A stretch of DNA of 64,000 nt from NCBI GenBank assembly GCA_001599755.1, contig BCHX01000002.1:3392330-3456329 (forward strand), given 5' to 3'. This DNA is from Gliomastix tumulicola. Its lineage: Eukaryota > Ascomycota > Sordariomycetes > Hypocreales > Bionectriaceae. Positions 32,138 through 43,147 of the stretch are shown here, piece by piece. The notes below the pieces were generated by a model. It was not told the origin of the DNA. It was given only the letters and a program-made list of their open reading frames with translations, and did no database searches. Position 1 is the stretch's first letter. Every line of letters begins with the position of its first letter. Both the position numbers and the translations under genes were made by a program.

Positions 32138-32955
32138 CTCGGTGATGACGCTCAGGCTGGATGGAGGACAGCAGTGTGTGAGTGAGTTTGAGAGTAAGTG
32201 AGAGGGAGGGAGGAGGAGGAGGAGGAGGAGAAGCCCGGCTCTCTTCAGTCGGCACACGGCACGAGAGAGGAGATGCAGATCGTCTTCTTTATACTCAGCC
32301 CGGCCCGGTGCTGCATCTCCACGTTCCCTTCCTCTCCTCTCTTCTCTCCTCACCGGCGTGAACTGCCCGGTTCCTCCCACATGGTCGCCGTTGACGATGT
32401 TGAAACACCGCACGCGAATCACGACATATCAGATTTGGACCAGTCACAGCAGCCGCGGCGCTCAAAACAGCAATTACTCGGCAGCTGTCACTCGGAGCTA
32501 GGGCTTGGGTCCTGCAGGCCACCCTTGGAATCTTTTCCAGTAGACCGGACCCTCCCATGGCATTTTAGACTGGCCCTGTTAATAACCTGCTTATCAGATT
32601 TTGCTAGAGAGTTGCTAGTTTGGTGAGCTTGATCCACGAGTTTATCAGAAGGGCTCGCTGATAGGGGTTTGCTAGGGCTCTGCTGGCGTCTTTTCGGACC
32701 CAGATGTCGTGATCGGTGGTAAATGGAGCCCCGGGCTGCATGCTTCCGACGATCTCGGTCCTCGTGGGCAGCGGGAACTCGCCGAGGATGTCGTGCATCG
32801 TCTGAAGGCGATGCGGAGCGACATCGGCAGCCGCGACTTAGACACTGGGCTTCGGGGTCATATATATCTGAAGGCTCGTCTCTCTGAAGCCATCACGAGT
32901 CTGTAATTCACAGCCTGGACACACATCTTGCAGCATCCGTCAGTCATAGAGCATC
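32138..32955. promoter_or_regulatory. Shared divergent promoter of permease and dioxygenase
   Basis: An 818-bp region between two opposing start codons. A TATATATAT-like element at about 32861-32868 lies ~90 bases before the dioxygenase ATG. A (GGA)n-type run at about 32205-32232 lies in the permease leader. Specific regulator sites cannot be named. Confidence 0.45.
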
Positions 32956-34209
32956 ATGGCCGCTTCCGCTTCCTCCCCCCTGTATCCGGCGTATCTGCCC
33001 ACCCGCCCCGACGGCTTCCAGCCGACCATCGATGTAGCCCCGTTCGACGGCGATGAACCGGGTCTGAGAGCCCGGGCCTCCAAGGCCTCCTCCTCCTCCT
33101 CCGTCTTCCGCGGCCCGGACAGCAGGGCGCAGCTGCAGAACATCACGCCGCGGATCGGGACCGAGATCAGGGGCGTCCAACTAAGCGAGCTGTCGGCCGC
33201 CGAGCTGGACGAGGTAGCGCTGCTCGCGGCCGAAAGGGGCGTCCTGGCGTTTGTCAGTACCTGGTAGATAGATAATCTGACGAGTTTCTGTCTGACTGTG
33301 GCTGCAGCGAGATCAGGACTTTGCCGATGTTGGCTTCGACAAGCAGCGCGAGATTGTCAGCCACTACGGCCCGCTGCACAAGGTAGATATATACTATGAT
33401 AGCTCGTGATGAGGCTCATGCTGATATGGCAACAGCACCCGACGATGGGATACCCAGCTGGAACAGGCCCCGAGTTCCACGTCGTCTACGCAGACGAGAA
33501 GGCGTACGTACCATCCACCTCTTTCTATTAAGTAGACTGACACCCCTCCAGAGGCAACCTGCGCACCCTCCTCGGCAAGCGCACGACGTACGACCTCTGG
33601 CACGTCGACCAGACCTTCACGCCCAACGTCCCCTCCACCACCTTCTTCTGGGTCCTCGAGTCCCCGGCCTCGGGCGGCGGCGACACGGCCTTCACCTCCC
33701 TCACAGCCGCCTACGCCGCCCTCAGCCCGGCCTACAGGAACACCCTCCACGGCCTCCGCCTCCTCCACACCTCGGCCTCGGTCGGCGAGGTCGCCCGCGT
33801 CGGCACCGAGCGCGCCCTCCGCGAGGCCGTGTCCGCGACGCACCCGCTCGTCATCCGGCATCCCGTCACGGGGCTGCCCGCCCTCTTCGTGAACCCGACC
33901 ATCGCGCGGAAGATCGAGGGGTTCCTGCCCGAGGAGTCGGACGCCGTGCTCGCGTTCCTGCACGACCACATCCGGAGCATGGACTTTAGCTGCCGCGTGC
34001 GCTGGGAGCCGGGCACGGTCGTCGTCTGGGATCAGCGGAGCGCGGCGCACAGTGCCGTGCCGGACTTTAGGGATGGGGAGAGGAGGCATATGGTGCGGAT
34101 TATTCCGTATGGGTCGCGGCCTGAGCCGGCGTTTGCGGAGGAGTATGCGAGGAGTCGGCGGGCGGAGGAGGAGGAGGAGGAGGAGGAGGAGCGAGAAGAA
34201 GTGGCTTGA
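32956..34209 (+). CDS. TauD/TfdA-family 2-oxoglutarate-dependent dioxygenase, four exons
   Basis: Non-haem Fe(II) enzyme; fungal relatives (Jlp1/TauD-like) oxidise taurine or alkylsulfonates to release sulfite. Exons 32956-33252, 33308-33382, 33436-33503 and 33552-34209 give 365 residues in frame. The iron facial triad is visible: HVD in DLWHVDQTF and the distal His in SAAHSA; the 2-oxoglutarate-binding Arg is in HMVRIIPYG. GNLRTLLGKRTTYDL and the NPTIARKIEGF region also fit the family. The C-terminus ends in a poly-glutamate tract from a GAG repeat (about 34167-34202) that is not part of the fold. It is flanked by two transporters, which suggests a small uptake and desulfonation unit induced by sulfur limitation. 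Confidence 0.9.
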
Positions 34210-34369
34210 GTAGGGCTGGTCTGGATTTTTGTCTGCTATCTGCTGGTAGTCTAGCGAGGGGGGGTGGTAGCGTCACAATGAAGCCACTGTGTTACACGGG
34301 GCGAGGCCCTCTCGGGGATGTGTTCAGTCGCGAGTATCATCCTTCATATGATGTCGACACCATCACCCA

Positions 34370-36051
34370 TCACGCCACCTTCCTCCTCGTCCGCAGCCCA
34401 AACACGCCCACCGTCGCAGCCGCCATCACCGCCCCCATCAGTATAATCAGCGACCGCCACTTCCCAGCCCCGTATCCCGGCGTGATCCCAGCATCCTCCG
34501 TCGTCTCCAGCACCGCCGCCGCCACGTATCCGGACACAACACCAATGACGCCCCGCGTGAACAGCAGGATCCCTGACACGAAGAGCTCCTCGGCAGGGCG
34601 GTCCCTGTCGTTGACGACGATGGCGGACATGTGGCTGCGCACGACCAGAAAGCTGAAGGCAAAGGCACCGAAGAGGATGGACACGATGACCATGGTCCAG
34701 TACGCCCGGCCCAGGCCCCAGACGACGAGGACGGCGAAGCTGCTGACGAGCGTGCTGAGGAGGAGGGGCACCCTCGGCCCGATCTTGTCTCTGCGTCAGA
34801 TGTGTCAGTTGCCTGTGTTTGTTTGTTTGTTCTGTTTGCGTGGGAAGGCTCGCTCACGTCAAGTGGCCGAGGGCCGCCTGGCCGATGATGCCGGACATGG
34901 AGAGCCAGGTGACGAGGAGCGCGGCGTTCTCAGTCGACACGCCCAGGTCCGTGGCATAGCTGGGCAGGTAGGTTGCGGGGAGGTTGTTTGCGAGACTCTG
35001 CAGTGTCATGGACAGGATGAAGAGCCAGAAGTACGGGCTCCTGAACGGCCGCACAGACGACACGGGCTGCTGCTGAGCTACGACGGCGATGGGAGATCGA
35101 GGACGGGCGAAGAAGATGCCTAGTGGGAGGATGACGCCCGTCAGGACGGCCCAGCCGATGAGCGTCGTGCGAGGGCCGAAGCGCTTGAGGAGGATGGAGA
35201 AGATGGGCGACAGGGCCGAGGCAGCGATGTTGTTGGAGCCAAAACTACCGATAGTCAGCTTCTCATCAGGACACTGGCTCGGGGGGAGCGACTCACAAGA
35301 GGCCATTCGCAAGACCACGTCGCTCAAGGAACCACTCGTCGACGAAGCTGACACAAGGAGCAAACAGAAGGCCGCTGGACACGCCGTACAGGAAGCCCTG
35401 CGTCATGATCACCTGCACGGCCTTTCCTGGCTGTCAGCACCACACATGCTCGACGTATTCTCCCACCCTGCGCACACTCACAGTCTTGGAAAACGCAGCC
35501 CCGAGCGTCGAGGCAACGACCAGCACCGCGCCCACCCACATCATATACTGCCGACTCCGTGGACGGGAGCCGATGAGCCGCAGCAGGAACGGCGAGAGTG
35601 TTTGCAGGATGCCCTGGAGACAATCAGTCCAAATCCAAACCGTCTTCCCACTTCAGGACCCCCGTCTCAAGGTAGCGGACGTACGACGACGAGCAGACCG
35701 ATGGACGCGATCAGCTGGTTCCCCTCGAAGGGGGCAGTCTTGAAGTAGTACTCCCTGAACACACCCTGGCTGGCGCCGAAGCCTTTGACAAGAGTTAGAC
35801 GTCTCTCGAAGACCAAAAGCCTTCTGGCAAGGGATGGGCTGCTCACCCCAAGTGGCCATGGAGATGACAGAGATGGCCATCAGACACGTCCAGGCAGCCC
35901 GGCCACGGTCCCGAGGCGGGAGGTCGTCTTCGGGCTCATTCCCATCATTGTCCGGCCCGGCGAAAGTGGCTGGCAGCGGCACTGCTTCTGCTCCGGAGGC
36001 GTGGCTTTTCTCCAGCGGCGCCGGGTGCAAGTTGTCCTGGATAGAAGCCAT
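34370..36051 (-). CDS. MFS transporter, monocarboxylate-porter type, six exons
   Basis: Exons 36051-35847, 35782-35685, 35613-35482, 35430-35297, 35244-34858 and 34790-34370 give 458 residues in frame. Layout of fungal MCH/riboflavin-type monocarboxylate-porter homologues: polar N-terminus, WGFGASQGVFREYYF after TM1, SIGLLVV, MTQGFLYGVSSGLLFAPC (TM4), FGSNNIAASALSPI, YFWLFILSMTLQSL (TM7), GIIGQAALGHLTDKIGPR, FLVVRSHMSAIVVN. There is no sign of a break. It runs convergent with the dioxygenase (160 bases between stops) and may move a product or a related organic acid. The substrate is unknown. Confidence 0.88.
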
Positions 36052-37117
36052 CGTCGGTCCACAGCGATGCAATGATTTGCCTCAAATGAGAGACGGCCAC
36101 CCTTCTGAGGGTGCTTGGAATGGGGGGAATACTTTTATATCACGTCCCTCTTTCTTTTTATCGGAGTTTCCACCGACTCAGAAGTTTTTACTGCCGACAT
36201 CGTGGCCCCGTGTCGGGGGCTCGTCTTGGCGACCGCCCAAAAGTTCTTCGCCGTTTCTCGCCCTCTCCCCTTGTCTCCCCTTGAGCAAGAATGAATCGGG
36301 CCAAGAAAAGGATTCCCATGATGGCCTGTCGCCGCGTAAGGCGCCCAATGGCAGCCTTCGCTGTATATCCGTACGCCGCAGGGCGGGTTCTCGGCTGCCG
36401 ATTCCGGGGTGGTGACTCACGAGTCCTTCGACGAGCCGGCGGCGTGCCAAGAGGTCAGTGATCGTCCGAGCGCCGACGAGGGTATGAGGACTGACTGCGT
36501 TTTCTGGTTGAGATGTGAGGTGAAGAGTGCTAGATATCTTGGTCAAGTGCAAGGGTGGAGGGAGATAGGCGTTGTCATACAGTTTGAATACGAATAACGA
36601 CGGTGAATACCCCAGCTCACACGCTCACGTCAAGGCCTGTCACAGCCAAACCATTGCCGGCGTGTTAGCGGCTCGCTGTGTTTTGGCCGCCAGGCAAAGC
36701 TTCAGGTGAATGGGATGGAGTTCCGTGCTTCGCCCAGAGGCAATTGGGTAGATTAACTCTCGATAGTTGATATCGAGAATGCTTTAAAGATCGCAGTAAA
36801 TACATGCGTCCCAAACGAAATGCTACCATGAAGGTTGTTGATGAAACCAAACCCTTCCTTCCCCCATTTTCTCCCGCATGTCTCCCTGCTTCTGCCCGTC
36901 TACTCCTGCTGCTGACTCTCTGGATCCTTGCGCGCCATCCAGGTCTAATCTTCATCCAGCCATTCGCCCCATTCTCGCCTAATCCCAGTCCTCCTCAGAG
37001 TCTGGCAGAATAAGCTTGATAGTTGTCTGCCTCCAGCTTCTCGCCAACCGCGCAGAAAGTCGCTCCAGCAGTGATCCACTTGCACTTCACCTTCATGCCG
37101 AGCAGTCGTTTCTTGTG
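36052..37117. other. Intergenic, no convincing gene
   Basis: Upstream of the MFS gene and 3' of the gasdermin-like gene. Several open frames exist (for example 36178-36552 minus) but none shows protein character. Confidence 0.4.
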
Positions 37118-37865
37118 CTAGATCTTCAAGCACTGAATTGCAACCACGATATCGTCTGCTCCCGTAAGGGTGTTCGTGAGTTTAGTCTCCTCAGCATTTG
37201 CTTCCTTACTCGGCTGCTTATTATTCTTCTTCCCGCAGAAGCAGTTGCAGCTTGCTTCGGCCTCGCGAGTGGCCGGGATCTTGGTCTTCCAAACCATCCG
37301 GGCGCTCACTCCCTTGCCGACTTTGACACCGGTGATGAGATACACGGGCTTGCGGTAGCGCGAGGTCTTCAGGTACTCCTCCACGTCTGGCAGCTTCAGG
37401 CAGTCCAAGATGCACTCGGGAGTCGGGTTGAAGTATTCGGTCTTGACGGCATCAAGCTCGAGTCTATGAACAACGTTAGCAGCGCCCTCGTGCATCAAGA
37501 ATCTGCCATAGAAAAGGGCAGAAGAGGAGCACATACTCAACAGAATCGTTATGTATCTCCGAAAGACTGGCCTTTCCGCAAACCCGCATAGCGCCCATGG
37601 CCTTGGCCCAGGCGCCGTTCTTGCCGCTCTTCACATCCTTCCCCATAGCCATGAGATTGTCTTGATGATCGACGCGTTTGTCGGGAACCGGGATCCTCTG
37701 GGCGCCTTTGTTGAGGGGTCGCATTTGTCCAGCCTTCTCGAAGTCTTGGAGGACAGTTCCGAGTTGGAAAGGTCCGTTGGGAGGAGTTGAGAAGTCTGGC
37801 GCGAAGTGGTACGCTGCCGTGGCTCCCATTGCTGCCGTGGCTCCCATTGCTGCCGTGACCCCCAT
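37118..37865 (-). CDS. Gasdermin-like protein of the fungal RCD-1/HET-Q1 type (tentative), one intron
   Basis: Exons 37865-37537 and 37463-37118 (73-nt intron with GTATGT donor, GCTAAC branch and ATAG acceptor) give 224 residues, close to the usual ~230-280 of fungal gasdermins. The order of blocks, as I recall the family, is: AYHFAPDF near the start, PFQLGTVLQDF, a basic DNLMAMGKDVKSGKNGAWAK stretch, VKTEYFNPTPECI, then VEEYLKTSRYRKPVYLITGV and KVGKG. Family members form membrane pores and cause allorecognition cell death, usually after proteolysis or on contact between variants. Three 18-bp tandem units (37813-37866) put alanine-rich repeats at the very N-terminus, which is unusual and may mean the true start is at about AYHF. 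The assignment rests on memory of the pattern; it could be another small fungal family. Confidence 0.55.
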
Positions 37866-37866
37866 T
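37813..37866. repeat. 18-bp minisatellite at the start of the gasdermin-like gene
   Basis: Two identical and one slightly changed copy of GCTGCCGTGGCTCCCATT (plus strand), encoding MGATAA repeats on the minus strand. Related CAACAAGG repeats follow to about 37905. Confidence 0.85.
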
Positions 37867-39092
37867 GCTGCAGTTTTCCTTGTTGCAGTTTGCCTTGTTG
37901 CGGTTGGTTTTGTAGAAAAAACAAAGAAGAAGAAGAGTTCAGAAAACGAGGCGGTGAAGTTCGTCTGATCTAGCTGCCCTCTCGATTGCCTGGCCTATAA
38001 GCAGCTCACAAATAGCACTAGTCACATGACTGGAAGATGCACCCTTTAGTGCCTAGGTAGTGTTTATGTGTGCTTTGACGCGGGCCTATATGCTGATTTT
38101 AGTACAGAAGGCACCTAAGTCAGATAGGTGCTCGAGTTGTTTGGGTGGCCATTCCTGAATGTACACACACCTCTGAAATCGCCCACAGGACATGTGACGG
38201 ATCGCAATGAACGACGACCTCTTCCTAAGAGATCCTTCTCCGCTAGAGACAAGGCATGACCTCATTCGCTTTACACAGGAGGAAATCAACTTCGTCGGGA
38301 AGGCATCTTGGTTGAACTCCCTTTTGGGACATCTTTTCGCTCGACTTACGGACAGCCTCCAATGTGCTGGGTCTCACCATGCTCAACTCCATCTCTTTGA
38401 CTTCCTCACTGTGGTGCCCAATTTTAAGCACCTTACCGGGGACTGTAGGAATGACTGCTGACACTCATCTTTGCATAGGTGGTGAGAGTTATCCTCTGAC
38501 ATGGTGGCTCTATCTGACAAGGCTACAGGGAATATACTCGCAAACATGAGGGCACTATCGGCGAGTAGGACGCCAGTGCTCGCGAAGGGACTCGGCAAAA
38601 TCCCTGTATGCAACATCCAAGACTCTCGGAGCGTTTTCATGTCTTTCGCTGAGAATGGTATGTGGGACAACAACGTGGCGTAGGGCTCCGAGTTGCATGT
38701 GCCAGATCAGAGCTTCACGCTTCAGGAATTGATTTGTAATTGGGACCAAGAAACTGCTATCGTACTCTGGTTGAGAAAAGAGATATCTCTTCAATAACCA
38801 ACATCAATATACACTTGCCCGTGCATCTGGGTTTATGCCTGGCTCACCGCCTGACAAGCAATGGTGGGGAACGTGCAGGCGAACTTGCAGAGCAGTGCAG
38901 AATTTGAGGTTAGGTTAGTTACGTTCAGCCGAGTTGCATAAAACTATTATGTCTTCGCAACCTAGCACCAATCGGCGAGAGTCACACCGCGCCCCTCTCC
39001 CATTCCATTGTCATGTAATTTTCGTCTTCTTTTCCTCCGTCTCACACACACACATCCTCACATACAACCCCCCCGGTTTGTTCAACCTCACA
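37867..39092. other. Intergenic with decayed-looking minus-strand fragments
   Basis: Between about 38090 and 38800 several overlapping minus-strand frames carry protein-like pieces (VLDVAYRDFAESLREHW, GVLLADSALMFASIF) in shifting frames. They may be a frameshifted gene, but no family is recognised and no start or intron set restores a single frame. The remainder is the promoter of the C2H2 gene. Confidence 0.35.
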
Positions 39093-40797
39093 ATGGAAGA
39101 ACAAGTGTCCCACTTCGATAACGCTGCTTGTGCAGAGCACCTCAGCACGACTTGTCAAGACGACAGCGATGTTGACTGCTATGACTGCGTTGATTATGAC
39201 TACGACTGCAAGGGCGACTACGACCACAAGGACGACGACGACGACGACAACGATGAGAACGCCATTTTCGACGCCACCACGACTTGTCTAGCTATATTCT
39301 CCCGATTCAAAGCCCGAGAAAGCCCACCTATAGCCGGTCCTTGTGCTAGCGATGAGCACCTAGCGGCAGGCTCCGGGTTCGCCCAACGCATGGAATTCAA
39401 GTTCCGCTTCTGGATCGCGGATAGCAACGCCGCGGGCTCTGAAATCGATCACTCCCTAGATGGGCGCCTTGATGGCATTGACGCCCTTAGAGGCGAAGTT
39501 TTACGTCTACTCAATATTCTCGCGGGGAACCTCGACAACTGTACGCTCAGCTAGCCCAAAAAAAAAAAAACTCCCTGATTCATTTTGCGTGCTAACGGAA
39601 CCAGTGGACAGGATCTGGACCAATAACCCGACAACCCCAGCAGACACGGACAGAGAGAAAAGAGCCATCGATTCCATTCGCAAGGCGATTGAAGAACTCC
39701 AATGCGTAGTACCGGTCATCCGCGACTCTTATACCCTGGATCGACACCATCGTCTTCCCTCGAAATTCATGACAGACGATGAGCGTGGCTTCGAAAACTA
39801 CGCACTTGCCACTGTCAAGCGTACATTCCCCCGTGCCCGAACATCGCTCTGCAACCAACTGGCCGCCACGCTTGCGCTTCGGCGAAAGCGCATGCTTCGC
39901 AAGCTCTATCATCAGAAGAAATATAGGAGAGGTCCCATCCACGTTCCTGCCCTTCGCTCTTTGCCGCAATATCGAGTCCAAGATTCCGCCAGCAAGGACT
40001 CTTGCAATGCGATGAGCAGCTTCAGTGCTGCAGTTGAGCAACAGGACTTGACCCTCGGCCAAGCCCTCTCTGAACTCAGCATAGAGCCTTCCACTCCCAT
40101 CACTGAGCGCACGTATCCGCCGAAGCCCCGAATTCACTCTGGAGGTGCGAGATGTGCTTGCCCGTATTGCGGAAATTGGTTGGATAAAGACAAATTGCAC
40201 AACGAACCCACGTACTGGGAGTAAGTCTATCTTTCTTCTGACCCCGATATGGGCCAAAGCCCCTGACCATTGGATCTTAGACACCACCTGGACGGGGACG
40301 TGCAGCCCTACGTCTGCCTCTCGGAAGACTGCATATCGCCACCGCTCTTCTTTGCTGATGTCGAGGAATGGCTCGAGCACATGGAGTGCTTCCATTGGCA
40401 GGAGTGGACCAGGAAGGTCCATACGACAACATGGAACTGCAACATCAACCATGAGGAACCCATGACATTCATCGACCTGGAGACCTTCGAGCAGCACATC
40501 AAGGACCCGTCGAACCATCCGGATTGGGACCGGCTGAGTGAAGTGCAGCTGTGCAGCCTTTACCCGCGATATCCCATGCGCGCGGAGGAGTATTCGTGCC
40601 CTCTTTGCGAATGCGTGCCGGACAGCCTCAAGCCGGTCATCCACGCCAGTGGTGAGCCGGGGTTTATCAGACGCCAGCTTCACGAGCACATCGCCGGCCA
40701 TCTCAAGAGCCTTTCGGTCTCGTCTATCCCGGCTGTGATGAGAGTCAAGCCAAAGAGCCATCCTTCAAAGCCTCGGGCTGAGAGCAAGGGCTACTAG
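39093..40797 (+). CDS. C2H2-type protein with NLR-associated N-terminal segment, three exons
   Basis: Exons 39093-39540, 39605-40220 and 40281-40797 give 526 residues in frame. The N-terminal half has the pattern common at the start of fungal NLR-like and ankyrin immune-type proteins: CLAIFSRFK, FRFWIADSNA, SLDGRLDGIDALRGEVLRLL. An unusual Asp/Tyr/Cys-rich insert (DYDYDCKGDYDHKDDDDDD, about residues 37-55) precedes it. The middle is polar with basic ATLALRRKRMLRKLYHQKK. The C-terminal half has paired-cysteine zinc-binding modules (CACPYCGNWL; CPLCECV...HEHIAGHL), matching the C2H2 domain found in many uncharacterised Pezizomycotina proteins. No nucleotide-binding domain is attached. A role in signalling or nucleic-acid binding is inference. 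Confidence 0.75.
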
Positions 40798-41775
40798 CTG
40801 CTCAATAACGAATGATGCGGGATTCTTTCATGCAGAGAAGGCTGGATCAGTCACTCGAGATACCATCATTCGCGTGAGCCTCTGATGGGCCAAGGTGGCA
40901 GACATCTTGAGGAGGAGGTGTGGATGTTGTACTAAGTTTGTTCTTTACGCAGCTGGGGTTGGCCATCAAGCTATTGCGAAGCTCGGACCGAGGAGATGCG
41001 ATGCCAATGTCGTGGGATCAGGGACAGACAGACGTCACTTTTCAGCGCGGCTGAGCACAGAAATGAAGTTGTCCATCTGGCTGGTGTCGACACGGAAATA
41101 AGACAGGCTATAGGATAGGTGCCGTTCTCGTGGCCCATCAGAGTAGCAGACCATCGTTAGTGTACTGCTAGGCTATGGTGACGATTCTTTGGCGCCCGGA
41201 AGCTACCCGGAGATGGATAGGAAGCTGTAATCGGGAGAGGCACTGAAGGTAGTACTGAAGAGGCTCTGATAGATAATAGTGGCCTTTCCCAACAATACAA
41301 AGGACGTCTTATCATGCAGTCGTGGCATTGGCCTGTGCCCAATGTGGTATCCTTCATTGGTCTGACAAATGCGATTCTGACAAATGCAGTCCAAGGTCTT
41401 GGTAGGCGGTCGATAAAAGATTGTGTGGCGTGAGGGGCACCGGTCGATCTGCGGAGATCCGGACCTTGAAACGGAGTGACGGAAGACAAGAAATTGCACC
41501 ATCCGGACAGGTTGCGTAGCGCAGGTAGGACAAAGCTGCCCAGCAATTCGATCCATTGCTCAATGGGCGTGACATTGTGCAAGAGGCAGAAGTGGGCTTT
41601 TGCTGGGAGGCTAATCAGAGATGGAACATGACGGAATTCCAGGTCCGGCGGGGTAGGAGCGCGGATTGTATATGAGGCATCGCTCTTTCCCTCTGTCGCG
41701 TGAAATCCGAAGCGCATGCCACTATCGACACTTTTAGACGCTCAATATCTACTGGCCATCATTAACACCACCAAC
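40798..41775. other. Intergenic, oxidoreductase promoter
   Basis: A minus-strand frame at 41157-41717 is open but has no recognisable domain and overlaps the promoter; it was not accepted. Confidence 0.4.
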
Positions 41776-43147
41776 ATGGGCAGCATCGCAAGAGACAGCG
41801 ACAAGCCGCTGGCCAATGTGCCCGCTCCGGGCGCGCCGTACTTCACCCCGGCGCAGAATCCGCCCGCCGGCACGCCCCTGGACCTGGCATCGGCCCCGAC
41901 GCTCTTCCAGCCCTACCAGACGCGCGGCGTGCAGCTTCACAACCGCCTCGTCGTGTCGCCCATGTGCACCTACAGCTCCGACGACGGCCACCTGACCGAC
42001 TTCCACCTCGTCCACCTCGGCCAGTTCGCCCTCGCCGGCGCCGGCTTGGTCATTGTCGAGGCTTCGTCCGTCGAGGCCCGCGGGCGCATCTCCCCCGAGG
42101 ACTCCGGGCTGTGGACCGACTCGCAGATCCCGCCGCTCAGGAAGGTCGTCGACTTCATCCACAGCCAGGGCGGCAAGGCCGGCATCCAGCTCGCGCACGC
42201 CGGGCGCAAGGCCAGCACCATCGCGCCGTGGATCGGGGGCACCGCGAACAAGGTGCTGGCGGACGAGAGCCTCAACGGCTGGCCGGACGACGTCGTCAGC
42301 GCGAGCGCCATCCCGTACGACGAGGGCTGGGCGGTGCCAAAGGAGCTTACTGTCGCGGAGATCAAGGCGCTGGTCCAGGCCTTTGCCGACGCGGCGAAGA
42401 GGGCTGTCGCGGCGGGCATCGACGTCATTGAGATTCACGGCGCGCACGGCTACCTCATCACCCAGTTCCTATCTCCTGTCACCAACGTGAGTGCTTTGCA
42501 ACTTCTTTTTCTGCATGATGAGTCCCAGCCTGGATGGCCCTTGTGCTAATTACGTCTAGAAACGCACCGACGACTACGGCGGCAGCTTTGAGAACCGGAC
42601 CCGTCTCCTGCGCGAAGTCGTCACCGCCGTCCGCGCGGCCGTCCCCGAGGACTTGTCGCTCTGGGTGCGCATCTCGGCCACGGAGTGGATGGACGGCACC
42701 GGCGAGCCGGCCTGGGACATCGAGCAGAGCATCCAGCTCGCCAAGCTGCTCCCCGGGCTCGGCGTCGACGTGCTCGACGTGAGCAGCGGCGGCAACCACC
42801 CCAAGCAGGCGATCAAGATGCACAGCCACTACCAGACCGACCTCGCAGGCCAGATTCGCCGGGCCGTCGCCGACGCGGGGCTGCAGCTCGGGATCGCGGC
42901 GGTGGGTCTCATCACGCAGGCCGAGGTGGCCCGGTCCCTCGTCCAGGACGGCAGGAACAAGTCCGAGGGCACCATCGAGGTCGAGGACGAGAACGGACAG
43001 GTGGCCAAGGCAGATCTGGTCCTCGCCGCGAGGCAGTTCCTCCGCGACCCCCAGTGGGTGCTCAACATCGCCCACGAGCTCAACGTGGACGTCAAGTGGT
43101 CGAACCAGTACTCCAGAGCGAAGCCGAGACCCAGGAACAGACTGTAG
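41776..43147 (+). CDS. NADH:flavin oxidoreductase (old yellow enzyme, YqjM-like class)
   Basis: FMN-dependent ene-reductase with a TIM-barrel fold, reducing activated C=C bonds with NAD(P)H. Exons 41776-42486 and 42560-43147 (73-nt intron) give 432 residues. Key blocks: NRLVVSPMCTYSSDDG (with the Cys and Tyr of thermophilic-like OYEs), IQLAHAGRKAS (substrate-binding His-Ala-Gly-Arg-Lys), IEIHGAHGYLI (paired catalytic His), DDYGGSFENRTR, and ARQFLRDPQWV near the C-terminus (FMN phosphate contact). An upstream in-frame ATG at 41716 would add 20 residues with no match to the family, so the MGSIAR start is preferred. Probable cytosolic enzyme; substrate unknown. Confidence 0.94.

Noticed and set aside
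31343..32185. 280-residue plus-strand ORF opposite the MFS permease
   Set aside because: Arg/Glu/Ala-rich shadow frame of the permease gene.
41157..41717. 186-residue minus-strand ORF upstream of the old yellow enzyme
   Set aside because: No recognisable domain and no orthologue-like motif; it occupies the promoter.
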